Source of the DNA: Streptomyces dioscori
GTDB taxonomy: Bacteria; Actinomycetota; Actinomycetes; Streptomycetales; Streptomycetaceae
NCBI RefSeq assembly: GCF_003024195.1
Contig: NZ_KZ679042.1
Location: forward strand, 434,001 to 498,000
Reading direction: 5' to 3'
DNA: 64,000 nucleotides
The position numbers and the translations under genes were made by a program. The notes under the pieces were generated by a model, which saw only the letters and a list, made by a program, of their open reading frames with translations, did not search any database and was not told the DNA's origin. Positions 1-8,306 of this stretch are shown piece after piece. The number at the start of each line of letters is the position of its first letter. Position 1 is the stretch's first letter.

Positions 1-405
1 CGCCTCGGCGGGCAGCCGCGGGACCCCGGGCGGGTGGGTGCCGGCGCGGGAGTACAGGATGCGCAGCAGGTTGCTCAGCGTGGTGAGCGTGCCGACCGTG
101 GACCGCGAGCTGGGGGCACCGTGCCGCTGCTGCAGGGCGACGGCCGGCGGCAGCCCGGAGATCTCCTGGACGTGCGGGGCGCCGACCTGCTGGAGCAGCC
201 GCCGGGCGTAGGGCGCGACGGACTCGAAGTACCGCCGCTGGGCCTCGGCGTAGAGCGTGCCGAAGGCCAGCGAGGACTTGCCGGACCCGGAGATCCCGGT
301 GAAGGCGACCATCGCGTCGCGGGGAACATCCACGTCGACGTTCTTGAGATTGTGCTCACTGGCACCTGTGACGTGCACGAACGGGTCGGACGCAGCACGC
401 TCCAC
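1..405 (-). CDS. UvrA-like ABC ATPase (excinuclease subunit A family), N-terminal part only
   Basis: The visible 135 codons begin with a GTG at 403-405, preceded on the minus strand by GAGGAGGGG, and continue out of the window. The product shows the UvrA signature order: VHVTGASEHNLKNVDVDVPR, then the Walker A P-loop FTGISGSGKSSLAFGTLYAE, then AQRRYFESVAPYARRLLQQV and ISGLPPAVALQQR, all typical of the first ATPase domain. UvrA paralogs in actinomycetes include both the repair protein and short, drug-resistance-associated forms (DrrC type). The very short N-terminus and the missing C-terminus do not allow me to choose, although the sequence reads like the shorter paralog. It is transcribed away from the toxin-antitoxin pair. 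Confidence 0.85.
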   Translation of the reverse strand, partial: MERAASDPFVHVTGASEHNLKNVDVDVPRDAMVAFTGISGSGKSSLAFGTLYAEAQRRYFESVAPYARRLLQQVGAPHVQEISGLPPAVALQQRHGAPSSRSTVGTLTTLSNLLRILYSRAGTHPPGVPRLPAEA

Positions 406-477
406 AACCCCTCCTCACCGGCGGGCTCGACCCCCACACCTCCACCCTGACCCTCCTGCCCCACTTCAGCACCCGGG

Positions 478-507
478 GGAGGAACCGGGGCGCAGCCCCG
501 TTCCTCC
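478..507. terminator. Strong intergenic hairpin upstream of the UvrA-like gene
   Basis: GGAGGAA pairs with TTCCTCC and CGGGGC pairs with GCCCCG around a three-base GCA loop, with a single bulged C on the left arm. No T-tract follows. It lies beside a copy of the dispersed repeat in the gap between two divergent genes, so it may be part of the repeat family rather than a terminator. Confidence 0.5.
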
Positions 508-508
508 A

Positions 509-541
509 GGGGCGCGGGGAACTGCGCGACCAGCCCCCACC
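509..541 (+). repeat. Dispersed Streptomyces-type hairpin repeat, copy 1
   Basis: The copy contains the core GGGGCGCGGGGAACTGCGCG followed by ACCAGCCCCCACC. The ends (GGGGC/GCCCC) and the inner CGCG segments can pair. Other copies in this window lie at 31143-31164 and 31240-31261 (minus), 50683-50709, and five at 57041-57323. They are intergenic and mostly near gene 3' ends. Confidence 0.85.
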
Positions 542-607
542 GAACCCGCACCCAACCGCCGACCCAACCCCCGCACCCCCCGGCAAGGGGCACCGCTTGC
601 CCGCTGA

Positions 608-624
608 GGTACCTACTAGGTACC
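608..624. promoter_or_regulatory. Perfect palindrome, predicted autoregulatory operator of the toxin-antitoxin pair
   Basis: GGTACCTA-C-TAGGTACC is a perfect 8-1-8 inverted repeat ending 8 bases before the antitoxin ATG. Ribbon-helix-helix antitoxins commonly repress their own operon by binding such palindromes, so this is the likely operator. Its position means a bound repressor would cover the transcription or translation start. Confidence 0.7.
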
Positions 625-632
625 ATCCGACC

Positions 633-872
633 ATGCCGTCCTTGAACATCACCTACAGCGACGAGGAGATGCAGGAACTGCGCGCCGCAGCCGCAGCCGC
701 AGGCACCTCCCTCAAGCAGTACGTCCACGACCTCTCCCTGCGCGAACGCCAGCGCCAGCAGTTCGTGCGCTACGCCGTCTCCTGGGGCGAGCTGCAGCGC
801 GCGGAGTTCGACGAGGCGTTCCCGGACGAGATCCCGCCGGCCGGCCGCCACCAGGGAGCCGAAGCCGCCTGA
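633..872 (+). CDS. Ribbon-helix-helix-type antitoxin
   Basis: This 79-residue protein begins PSLNITYSDEEMQELRAAAA, followed by AGTSLKQYVHDLSL. The strand-helix-helix pattern fits a CopG/RHH DNA-binding domain over roughly residues 2-40. The C-terminal half (residues 40-79) is polar and is the likely toxin-binding tail. The ATG at 633 is chosen over the in-frame GTG/TTG-type starts upstream because the RHH strand begins right after it and because the palindromic operator lies immediately upstream. Its stop codon overlaps the next start (TGATG), so the two genes are translationally coupled. The role as antitoxin rests on gene order, size and operator; no biochemical signature proves it. Confidence 0.75.
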   Translation: MPSLNITYSDEEMQELRAAAAAAGTSLKQYVHDLSLRERQRQQFVRYAVSWGELQRAEFDEAFPDEIPPAGRHQGAEAA

Positions 873-1243
873 TGCTCCATGTCGACATCGCCTGGCTGCT
901 CGACATCCAGGAGCAGGCCGTTCCCGAGGACGTGACGGTCGGGGACTACTCGGCCCTGGTGGCCGCGGTCGCCCGCCACAAGACCCGTATCCCCCGCCCG
1001 GGGATCGCCTCGCAGGACGCGTCCTGGCGGGCGGCGGCGCTCCTGCACACGATCGTCCGGCTGGAACCCCTGCCGTACCGGAACTCGCTGTACGCATGCC
1101 AGGTCGCCGTCGCCTACATGCACACCTCCGCCGAGGGCATCGATCCGCCCTACGGGGCGCTGGTGGAGCTGGTGCGCGACATACAGGCCCGCAAGGCCAC
1201 GGTCTACCAGGCCGCCGACCGGATCCGCACCTGGCGCATCTGA
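872..1243 (+). CDS. Fic/Doc-like toxin component with degenerate Fic motif
   Basis: The 123-residue product is all-alpha in character and of Doc size. Residues 65-74 (EPLPYRNSLY) occupy the place of the Fic/Doc motif HPFxDxNKR. Only Pro66 and Asn71 match, while the catalytic His, Asp and the Lys-Arg pair are replaced by Glu65, Tyr69 and Ser72-Leu73. Proteins of this kind are annotated in streptomycetes as the toxin of a fic-family toxin-antitoxin system. The start ATG overlaps the antitoxin stop. Because the catalytic histidine appears to be missing, it may act differently from Doc, which phosphorylates EF-Tu, or it may be inactive. A strong hairpin at 1305-1346 ends the operon. Confidence 0.6.
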   Translation: MLHVDIAWLLDIQEQAVPEDVTVGDYSALVAAVARHKTRIPRPGIASQDASWRAAALLHTIVRLEPLPYRNSLYACQVAVAYMHTSAEGIDPPYGALVELVRDIQARKATVYQAADRIRTWRI

Positions 1244-1304
1244 CGCCGGACGGCCCGCTCCGACGCCGGACGGACCGACCGTAGCGGCCCTGGCAGCAGG
1301 CGAA

Positions 1305-1346
1305 GGCCGCCCGGTGAGCAGCGGGGAGGCATCTCACCGGGCGGCC
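1305..1346. terminator. Bidirectional terminator between toxin and GH2 genes
   Basis: GGCCGCCCGGTGAG (1305-1318) pairs perfectly with CTCACCGGGCGGCC (1333-1346) around a 14-base loop. It sits between convergent genes and can serve both. Confidence 0.85.
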
Positions 1347-1359
1347 CCTGTGCATGACG

Positions 1360-3999
1360 TCAGACGCAGCCCGCGGGAAGGGGCCGGGACACGTCGTCGA
1401 TCAAGGCCTCGTGGGCGGCCTTCACCCGCTTCACATCGGGCTTGACGACCGCACGGTCGTACGTGATCAGCCCGTTCAGCTCGCCCTCGACGTCCGCGAT
1501 CTGGGTGTACACCGCGCCGTTGCCGCCCTTGCAGGCCAGCGCGTGCACCTCGGCGAGCTTGGTGAGGTAGTCGTCGGTGTACGTGGCCGGGTCGACGTCG
1601 ACATAGGACTGCTGCACAGACCAGGCATGTCCGGGCACGGCGAGTCCGAGACCGCCGTACTCCCCCATGACCAGGGCCCGTCTGCCGTCCGGACGCGGTG
1701 GCAGTGCCGGGCTCGGATAGCCGTGCTCGTCCATGATGTCGCCCGTACCGCCGTCGGCGCCGAGGTTGAGGCCCGACTGGTTGTTGACCAGGCGCGTCGG
1801 GTCCCAGGCCTTGGCCTGTTCGGCGATGCGGCCCACGTCGTACTGGCCCCATCCTTCGTTGAAAGTGACCCACATGACGATCGACGGGCTGCTGATGTGC
1901 TCGTCGATCATCTGCTTCATCTCGCGCTCGTAGGTGGCGCGGGCGGTGGCGGACGGGTTCACGCCCGCCGTCATGGCCGGCATGTCCTGCCACACCAGCA
2001 GGCCGAGCTTGTCGGCCCAGTAGAACCACCGGTCGGGTTCGACCTTGATGTGCTTGCGGACCGAGTTGAAGCCCATGGCCTTGTGCATCTTCAGGTCGTA
2101 GGCAAGGGCCTTGTCGCTCGGCGCGGTGTGCAGGCCGTCCGGCCAGAAGCCCTGGTCGAGGGTGGCCATCATGAAGACCGGCTTGCCGTTGAGGACGGTA
2201 CGAGGGGTCCCCTCGACGTTCTCCACGGCGATGGACCGCATACCGAAGTAACTCTCGACGCGGTCGGAGCCGACGGCGACCTTCAGGTCGTAGAGGAACG
2301 GGTCGTCCGGCGACCACAGCCGCGCGTCACGGATCTTCAGGGTGAGCGGGCTGCCCGTGCGGCCGGAGACGGTGGCCACCTTGCGCTTGCCCTCGTACGC
2401 CGTCGCGGTGACCGGCACTCCGTCGCGTACTCCCTTCGGCGCGACCGTCAGCGTGCCGGCGGGCACGTCCGGGGTGAGCGCGAGCGAGTCGACGTGGTCG
2501 GCGGCGACGGGCTCCATCCACACGGTCTGCCAGATACCGGAGGACGGCGTGTACCAGATGCCGCTCGGGTCTAGGCGCTGCTTGCCGATCGGCGGGTTCT
2601 CGCCGTTCGCGGCGTCCGTGGGGTCGTAGACGCCGACGATCAGTTCCTGGGTGCGGCCCGGCTTGAGGGCGTCGGTGACATCGGCGCTGAACTTGTCGTA
2701 GCCGCCCTGGTGGTCGGCGACCTTCGTGCCGTTGACGTAGACCTCGGAACGCCAGTCGACCGCACCGAAGTTGAGCCGCAGGCGCTGCTTCGAGCCGATC
2801 TTCCAGTCCTTCGGGACGGTGAAGGTGCGGCGGTACCACATCCGGTCCTCGTGCCGTTCGATGCCCGACAGCTGCGACTCGACGGGGTACGGGACGAGGA
2901 TCTTCTCGGCGAGCTTCTTCCCCACCGGAGGCTGCTCCCCCGCCTCGGCGGCGGCGAACTGCCAGCTGCCGTTGAGGTTCCGCCAGTTGTCGCGGGTCAG
3001 CTGCGGCCTCGGGTACTCGCGGTGCGCGTTGGCCGGGGTGACGTCCTTGCCCCACTTGGTGCTGAGCTGGTGGGTCGAGCGGTTGGTGCCGCTGCTCCAG
3101 AAGGGCTTGACAACGTTGCCGTCCTGGGCGGAGAGGCCCCCTGCTCCGTCGTAGCGCACATCGGCGCTGCCGCGCGCGGTGCCCGTCTTGTTGCCGACCA
3201 CGGGTTCCTTGAGCGCGATCAGCAGGGACTTGGAGTCCGTGGGGTCGAGCTTGATGCGGCCGAGCGGCCAGGTCGCCCCGCCGATGACGGCGTCCAGGTG
3301 GTCGATCAGGTCGGCCGGGGGCGCCTTGAGTTCCTGCGCGAAGTCGAGCCGAAGGGTGCGGCCGTCCCTGAGCACGGTGGTGGCGATGGCCCCGTCGTAG
3401 TCGTAGCCCGCGGGCAGCAGGAACGCCGACTGCGGGATCGCGGTCTTGGTGCCGCCGGGCGGGGTCCAGCGCAGATGGAGGTTGGAGCCTCCGTAGTGCT
3501 CGAAGTACTCGACCTTGATGTCATAGGCCGTGCCCGCGGTCAGCTGGACCGGTTCCGCGGTCTGTTCGCGGTCCCAGTCGTCGACCCAGTGGTCGATGGT
3601 GAGTTTCCCGTCGACCCAGAGACGGAAGCCGTTGTCCCCGATGATCGAGAAGGTGGTGGGGCCGGTCTTCTCGGGCACGATCCGGCCGGTCCAGCGCACG
3701 CTGACGTCGTCGGACTTCCCGGTCGCCGCCCGCAGTCGGGACTCCAGATTGTCGAAGTCGAGCTGCGCGTCCATCCCGGTGGCCTTGAGCTCGTGGAAAT
3801 CGAAGGCGCCGGGGGCGGACTGGGTGTAGTACTCCCCCTTGAGGCCGTGGACCTCGACAGGGTCCTCCACAGCTGTCGCGACCGGTGCGGCGGCCAGTCC
3901 CGCGGCCCCGAGTAACACCGCGAGGAGCAGGGCGAGTCGTTGTCTGAGTTGTATGCGTGATCTGAGCGGTACGAGTGACTTGAGTGAGGTGATGCGCAC
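1360..3999 (-). CDS. Secreted PA14-containing GH2 glycosidase (beta-galactosidase/galactofuranosidase-like)
   Basis: The GTG at 3997-3999 follows AGGAGGATTC and gives 879 residues starting with a basic n-region and a hydrophobic stretch (LALLLAVLLGAAGLAAAPVATA), a Sec signal. A PA14 domain follows at about residues 50-190 (LKGEYYTQ, GDNGFRLWVDGK, NLHLRWTPPGG). The GH2 sugar-binding, immunoglobulin-like and TIM-barrel domains come next (WRNLNGSWQF, MWYRRTFTVP, GIWQTVWMEP). The acid/base is Glu715 in FNEGW and the nucleophile Glu780 in VMGEYGG. It is divergent from a LacI regulator and a YtfQ-type transporter operon, which suggests it releases the sugar that operon imports. GH2 also includes beta-galactosidases, glucuronidases and mannosidases, so substrate is inferred from context only. 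Confidence 0.85.
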   Translation of the reverse strand: MRITSLKSLVPLRSRIQLRQRLALLLAVLLGAAGLAAAPVATAVEDPVEVHGLKGEYYTQSAPGAFDFHELKATGMDAQLDFDNLESRLRAATGKSDDVSVRWTGRIVPEKTGPTTFSIIGDNGFRLWVDGKLTIDHWVDDWDREQTAEPVQLTAGTAYDIKVEYFEHYGGSNLHLRWTPPGGTKTAIPQSAFLLPAGYDYDGAIATTVLRDGRTLRLDFAQELKAPPADLIDHLDAVIGGATWPLGRIKLDPTDSKSLLIALKEPVVGNKTGTARGSADVRYDGAGGLSAQDGNVVKPFWSSGTNRSTHQLSTKWGKDVTPANAHREYPRPQLTRDNWRNLNGSWQFAAAEAGEQPPVGKKLAEKILVPYPVESQLSGIERHEDRMWYRRTFTVPKDWKIGSKQRLRLNFGAVDWRSEVYVNGTKVADHQGGYDKFSADVTDALKPGRTQELIVGVYDPTDAANGENPPIGKQRLDPSGIWYTPSSGIWQTVWMEPVAADHVDSLALTPDVPAGTLTVAPKGVRDGVPVTATAYEGKRKVATVSGRTGSPLTLKIRDARLWSPDDPFLYDLKVAVGSDRVESYFGMRSIAVENVEGTPRTVLNGKPVFMMATLDQGFWPDGLHTAPSDKALAYDLKMHKAMGFNSVRKHIKVEPDRWFYWADKLGLLVWQDMPAMTAGVNPSATARATYEREMKQMIDEHISSPSIVMWVTFNEGWGQYDVGRIAEQAKAWDPTRLVNNQSGLNLGADGGTGDIMDEHGYPSPALPPRPDGRRALVMGEYGGLGLAVPGHAWSVQQSYVDVDPATYTDDYLTKLAEVHALACKGGNGAVYTQIADVEGELNGLITYDRAVVKPDVKRVKAAHEALIDDVSRPLPAGCV

Positions 4000-4052
4000 G
4001 AATCCTCCTAGGGAGCTTCTGACGAATCCCCGCGGCGTCGGGACACCCGGTC

Positions 4053-4094
4053 TCCCGGCGGTGTCACGACCCCCTGTCCCGGCGGTGTCACGAC
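4053..4094 (+). repeat. Two 18-base direct repeats upstream of the GH2 gene
   Basis: TCCCGGCGGTGTCACGAC occurs at 4053-4070 and again at 4077-4094, a period of 24. It lies in the 436-base divergent intergenic region and could be a regulator-binding pair or a simple local duplication. Confidence 0.5.
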
Positions 4095-4223
4095 GCCCGG
4101 CACGCGTCCCCCGTCCGGGGGCCGGCGTCACCGGGCCCGGTCGGGGGTCCCACGCCCTTCAGGCAGTGCGGAAGCACCGAACGCCACTCCCCCGCGGAGG
4201 CCCACCGGAAGCCACCCGGGGCG

Positions 4224-4282
4224 GTGTCCGCAGAGTTCCGCCTGCCCCGCGGTCCGGGTGGACGACGGGGCTCTGCGGACAC
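4224..4282. promoter_or_regulatory. 12-base inverted repeat in the GH2/LacI divergent region
   Basis: GTGTCCGCAGAG (4224-4235) and CTCTGCGGACAC (4271-4282) are perfect inverted copies separated by 35 bases. The spacing suits either a paired operator or a long hairpin; which one cannot be told from sequence. Confidence 0.45.
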
Positions 4283-4326
4283 GTCCTAGGGTGAGGAAGG
4301 GTGGCGGCTCGGAGCTTCAGTCTGTA

Positions 4327-4334
4327 CAACGTTG
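4327..4334. promoter_or_regulatory. LacI-family-type operator core upstream of the regulator
   Basis: TGTACAACGTTGGAAG at 4324-4339 contains the palindrome CAACGTTG with a central CG step, the usual layout of LacI/GalR operators. It lies about 100 bases before the regulator start, so autoregulation is likely. Confidence 0.5.
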
Positions 4335-4435
4335 GAAGCAGAGGCAGTTGGCATGAGAGCACGGGCTCCCACCCGCTGTCCAGGTTCATGACACAGCTCC
4401 GGTCGCGGAGTTCCCGTCGATGCCGAGGAGAACCC

Positions 4436-5449
4436 TTGCGGGTCAGCCTGAAGGACGTGGCCGAACGGGCCGGCGTCTCGATCAAGACCGTTTCCAACGT
4501 CGTGAACAACTATCCGCACATCACCCCAGCGATGCGCGCCAAGGTCCAGGAGGCGATCGACGAGCTCGGCTACCGGCCGAACCTCACCGCACGGCATTTG
4601 CGCAAAGGCCGTACGGGCATCATCGCGCTGGCCGTCCCCGAGCTGGGCAACCCCTATTTCGCCGAGCTGGCGGGCGCGGTGATCGACGCCGCCGCCGAGC
4701 ACGAGTTCACGGTCCTGCTCGACCACACACGGGGCGAACGTCAGCAGGAACTGCTGGTCAGCCAGGGTTTCCGGGCCCGGGTGATCGACGGTCTGATCCT
4801 CAGTCCGCTGGAGCTGGAGGCCGAGGACCTGCAGGGCCGGGCCGACGACGTACCCCTGGTGCTGCTCGGCGAGCGCGAGTACGGTCTGCCCTTCGACCAC
4901 ATCGCGATCGACAACGTCGCCGCCGCCAGGGCGGCGGTGCGCCATCTGCTCGACCGCGGCCGGACCCGGATCGCCTACCTCGGTGTGCGTACGGACTCCG
5001 CGAACCGTCCCGCCCATCTGCGGCTCGACGGCTGGCGTGCGGAGCTGGCGGCGGCGGGCCTCACCCCCGACGAGGACCTGATCGTGCCCGTCGGCGGCTG
5101 GGACCGGGACGACGGCGCCCGGGCCATGGCCGAGCTGCTGGACGCGGGGCACCGGCCCGACGCGGTCTTCGCCTTCAACGACCTCATCGCGATCGGCGCC
5201 ATGCGGGTGCTGCACGAGCGCGGGCTCCGGGTGCCGTGGGACATCGCCGTGGTCGGCTTCGACGACATCGCCGAGAGCCGGTTCGGGGCCGTTTCGCTGA
5301 CCACCATCGCGCCGGACAAGCAGGCGATCGCCCGGCTCGCGGTGGCCTCCCTGCTGCGCAGTCTTTCCGGCCGCCAGGACCCCGGCGGACGGGAACTCAC
5401 GGCGGAGTTCCGGCTGGTGGAGCGGGAGAGCACCCTCGGACGGCGCTGA
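4436..5449 (+). CDS. LacI-family transcriptional regulator of the sugar transporter locus
   Basis: A TTG at 4436, behind GAGGAG, gives 337 residues beginning RVSLKDVAERAGVSIKTVSN, the standard LacI helix-turn-helix (residues 3-25), followed by the hinge NLTARHLRKGRTGIIALAVP. A periplasmic-binding-protein-like ligand domain covers the rest (ELGNPYFAELAGAV, GRTRIAYLGVR, DAVFAFNDLIAIGAM, VVGFDDIAESRF). The longer upstream reading frame lacks a ribosome site and starts before the family N-terminus. It precedes the transporter genes in the same orientation and is divergent from the GH2 glycosidase, so it probably represses both until the sugar is present. Operator-like sites lie at 4327-4334 and 5491-5517. 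Confidence 0.9.
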   Translation: MRVSLKDVAERAGVSIKTVSNVVNNYPHITPAMRAKVQEAIDELGYRPNLTARHLRKGRTGIIALAVPELGNPYFAELAGAVIDAAAEHEFTVLLDHTRGERQQELLVSQGFRARVIDGLILSPLELEAEDLQGRADDVPLVLLGEREYGLPFDHIAIDNVAAARAAVRHLLDRGRTRIAYLGVRTDSANRPAHLRLDGWRAELAAAGLTPDEDLIVPVGGWDRDDGARAMAELLDAGHRPDAVFAFNDLIAIGAMRVLHERGLRVPWDIAVVGFDDIAESRFGAVSLTTIAPDKQAIARLAVASLLRSLSGRQDPGGRELTAEFRLVERESTLGRR

Positions 5450-5490
5450 CGGCAGGTCGAACGAATCGGTCGAGATTTCGGACGGAGGGG

Positions 5491-5517
5491 TTTACACGAC
5501 CTCTCCAACGATGTAAA
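5491..5517. promoter_or_regulatory. Inverted repeat ahead of the transporter operon
   Basis: TTTACA (5491-5496) and TGTAAA (5512-5517) form an inverted pair with 15 bases between, flanked by imperfectly symmetric GGAGGGG and CCTCCCC. The right half contains CAACGATGTAAA, which resembles the CAACGTTG site before the regulator. It lies about 100 bases before the binding-protein start and is a candidate operator for the LacI protein. Confidence 0.45.
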
Positions 5518-5614
5518 AACCTCCCCTGAACGCCGTGCACGCCGTATCGACCGTCAAGTGCCGAACTACCCGGGAGCGCTCTCAGCTCCAGGGCCGCGCC
5601 GTTTGGGGATCTCC

Positions 5615-6706
5615 ATGAAGTCGACCGCATCTTCTCGTCGCACCACCGCTCGCGCTCTCCTCGCCACCGGCATCCTCACGAGCCTGGCACTCACCGGATG
5701 CACCAAGTCCGAGGACTCCTCCGACGACAAGGCCACCGAGCAGCAGGCCGACGCAGGTCAGGAGGTCGCCTCGCCGAGTGCCGGCTCCGGGCCCTCCTGC
5801 ACCATCGACACGTTCGGGGGCGAGAAGCTCGATCTCAAGAACGCCACGGTCGGTTTCTCGCAGTCCGAGAAGGAGGCAAACCCCTTCCGGATCGCCGAGA
5901 CCGCCTCGATCGAGGCGGAGGCGAAGAAGCGCGGCATCAAGCTCCTCACCGCCAACGCCCAGTCGCAGTTCTCCAAGCAGATCAGCGACGTCCAGGACCT
6001 CATCGCCAAGGGCGCCGACGTGCTGGTGATCGCCCCGCTCAACTCGGACGGCTGGGAGCCGGTGCTGAAGACGGCGGCGGCCAAGCACATCCCGATCGTC
6101 ACGGTCGACCGCAAGATCAACGCGGAGGCCTGCAAGGACTATGTGAGCTTCATCGGCTCCGACTTCGTGGAGCAGGGCAAGCGGGCCGCCGACCAGATGA
6201 TCGAGGCGACCGGCGGCAAGGGCGAGATCGCGATCCTGCTCGGCGCGGCGGGCAACAACGTCACCACGGAACGCACCAAGGGCTTCGTGGACCAGATCAA
6301 GGCGGAGGCCCCCGGCCTCAAGGTGGTCTTCCAGCAGACCGGCGAGTTCGCCCGCGAGAAGGGCCAGTCGGTCACCGAGAACCTCATCCAGTCCAAGCCC
6401 GGCATCAAGGGCATCTACGCCGAGAACGACGAGATGGGCCTCGGCGCCGTCAACGCCCTCAAGGGCGCGGGCAAGAAGGCCGGCGACGTGAAGATCGTGA
6501 CCATCGACGGCACGCGCAACGCCGTCCAGGGCATCGTGGACGGCTGGATCAGCGGTGTGGTCGAGTCCAACCCGCGCTTCGGTCCGCTCGCCTTCCAGAC
6601 CCTCGACAGCTTCACCAAGGGCGACGAGGTCGCGCAGGACATCGTCATCAAGGACACCGAGTACACCGAGGCCAACGCCGAGTCGGACATCGCCAAGGCC
6701 TACTGA
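5615..6706 (+). CDS. Sugar ABC transporter substrate-binding lipoprotein, YtfQ-like
   Basis: The ATG at 5615 gives 363 residues with a twin-basic n-region and the lipobox LALTGC (lipidated Cys29). After a polar linker the body matches the YtfQ/RbsB class: TVGFSQSEKEANPFRIAET, VLVIAPLNSDGWEPVLK, IPIVTVDRKI, GIYAENDEMGLGAVNALK and IVTIDGTRNAVQGIVDG. E. coli YtfQ binds galactofuranose, and the motif GFSQ near the start with GWEPVLK in the first lobe is closer to YtfQ than to RbsB. It is the first gene of a four-gene transporter operon following the LacI regulator. Ligand identity (galactofuranose or a related furanose) is inferred. Confidence 0.88.
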   Translation: MKSTASSRRTTARALLATGILTSLALTGCTKSEDSSDDKATEQQADAGQEVASPSAGSGPSCTIDTFGGEKLDLKNATVGFSQSEKEANPFRIAETASIEAEAKKRGIKLLTANAQSQFSKQISDVQDLIAKGADVLVIAPLNSDGWEPVLKTAAAKHIPIVTVDRKINAEACKDYVSFIGSDFVEQGKRAADQMIEATGGKGEIAILLGAAGNNVTTERTKGFVDQIKAEAPGLKVVFQQTGEFAREKGQSVTENLIQSKPGIKGIYAENDEMGLGAVNALKGAGKKAGDVKIVTIDGTRNAVQGIVDGWISGVVESNPRFGPLAFQTLDSFTKGDEVAQDIVIKDTEYTEANAESDIAKAY

Positions 6707-6707
6707 G

Positions 6708-8306
6708 ATGCTCTCCGTCACTGGCGTGTCCAAGCTCTTCCCCGGCGTGAAGGCGTTGTCCGACGTGGACTTCACCGCCCGCGCCGGGGAGGTGCACGCC
6801 CTCGTCGGCGAGAACGGCGCGGGCAAGTCGACCCTGATCAAAGTACTCACCGGCGTCTACCAGCCGGACACCGGCGAGGTCGTCCACAACGGCTCACCGG
6901 TCCGCTTCACGACCCCCCTGCAGGCCCAGCAGGCGGGCATCTCCACCATCTACCAGGAGGTCAACCTCGTCCCGCTGATGAGCGTGGCGCGCAACCTCCT
7001 GCTCGGCCGTGAACCGCGCGGCCGGCTCGGTCTCATCGACTTCCGCCGTATGCACCGGGAGGCCGACGAGGCCCTGCGGGGCCTCGGCATCCGGGTCGAC
7101 GTGAGCCGTCCGCTGCGTGAACTGGGCGTCGGCGCCCAGCAGATGGTGGCCCTCGCACGGGCCGTCGCCATCGACGCCCGTGTCGTGATCATGGACGAGC
7201 CCACCTCCTCGCTCGAACCGCGCGAGGTGCGCACCCTGTTCGACGTGATCGGCATGCTCCGCGAGCGCGGCATCGCCGTGGTCTACGTCAGCCACCGCAT
7301 GGACGAGCTGTACGAGATCTGCGACGCCGTCACCGTGCTGCGTGACGGCCGGGTGGTGCACACCGGACGGCTCGCCGACCTCGACCGGCTGCGGCTGGTC
7401 TCCCTGATGCTGGGCCGGGAGATCGGCGAGGTCCGCAGCGAAGGCCTGACCAAGTTCACCGGCTCGCACCAGGCGGCGGCCGAACCGGTGCTGCGCGCCG
7501 AGGGACTGACGATCCGTCACCAGTTGCACGACGTGTCGCTCGCCATCCGTCCGGGCGAGGTGGTGGGTCTCGGCGGACTCCTCGGCTCGGGTCGCAGTGA
7601 GACCGCGAGGGCGATCGCGGGCGCGCTGCCGACCGACTCCGGCCGGGTGTCGGTCGGCGGCGCGGCCGTGCGGACCGGTTCCACACCGGCCGCGATCCGC
7701 GCCGGCATCAGCCTGCTGCCGGAGGACCGCAAGGCCGAGGGCATCTCGCCCGGCCTCTCGGTGCGGGAGAACATCGCGCTGGCCGCCCTCCCCGGGCTCT
7801 CCCGGTTCGGTCTGGTGGACAACGCCCGTGTCGACAAGGTCGTCGACATGTTCGTCAAGCGGCTGCGCATCAAGTCCGCGGGGCCGCACCAGAAGGTCGG
7901 TGAGCTCTCCGGCGGCAACCAGCAGAAGGTGCTGCTGGCCCGCTGGCTCGCCATGCACCCGAAGGTGCTGCTCCTCGACGAGCCCACCCGGGGCATCGAC
8001 GTGGGGGCCAAGGCGGAAGTGCAGTCCCTCATCGACGAACTCGCCGAGGAGGGGCTCGCCGTGCTGCTGATCTCCTCCGACACCGAGGAGCTGATCGAGG
8101 GCAGCGACCGGATCATCGTCCTCAAGGACGGGGTGGTGGTCGACGAGCTGACCGGCGACGCCGTCACCGAGGACGCGCTGATGCGCGCCATCGCCGCCGA
8201 GCCCTCGGCTCCCTCCGAACCGGCGGATCTCCCGGCATCACCGGACCTCCCGGCATCGCCGGACCTCTCGAAGAACGTGAAATCCGCTGGGAGCGCCCAT
8301 GACTGA
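6708..8306 (+). CDS. Sugar ABC transporter ATP-binding protein (two cassettes), YtfR-like
   Basis: The ATG at 6708 is one base after the binding-protein stop and gives 532 residues. It contains two fused ATPase cassettes. The first has Walker A GENGAGKST near residue 36 and Walker B VVIMDEPTSSLEP. The second has a degenerate P-loop (GLLGSGRSETA) but an intact signature LSGGNQQKVLLARWL and LLLDEPTRGIDVGA. This is the CUT2 arrangement (RbsA, MglA, YtfR). The C-terminal tail carries two copies of PASPDL, an unusual short duplication just before the overlap with the permease gene. The protein powers uptake together with the two permeases downstream. Confidence 0.92.
   Translation: MLSVTGVSKLFPGVKALSDVDFTARAGEVHALVGENGAGKSTLIKVLTGVYQPDTGEVVHNGSPVRFTTPLQAQQAGISTIYQEVNLVPLMSVARNLLLGREPRGRLGLIDFRRMHREADEALRGLGIRVDVSRPLRELGVGAQQMVALARAVAIDARVVIMDEPTSSLEPREVRTLFDVIGMLRERGIAVVYVSHRMDELYEICDAVTVLRDGRVVHTGRLADLDRLRLVSLMLGREIGEVRSEGLTKFTGSHQAAAEPVLRAEGLTIRHQLHDVSLAIRPGEVVGLGGLLGSGRSETARAIAGALPTDSGRVSVGGAAVRTGSTPAAIRAGISLLPEDRKAEGISPGLSVRENIALAALPGLSRFGLVDNARVDKVVDMFVKRLRIKSAGPHQKVGELSGGNQQKVLLARWLAMHPKVLLLDEPTRGIDVGAKAEVQSLIDELAEEGLAVLLISSDTEELIEGSDRIIVLKDGVVVDELTGDAVTEDALMRAIAAEPSAPSEPADLPASPDLPASPDLSKNVKSAGSAHD

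Noticed and set aside
4301..4435. Longer N-terminus for the LacI regulator
   Set aside because: No ribosome site, and the helix-turn-helix normally begins within a few residues of the start, which the TTG at 4436 with GAGGAG provides.
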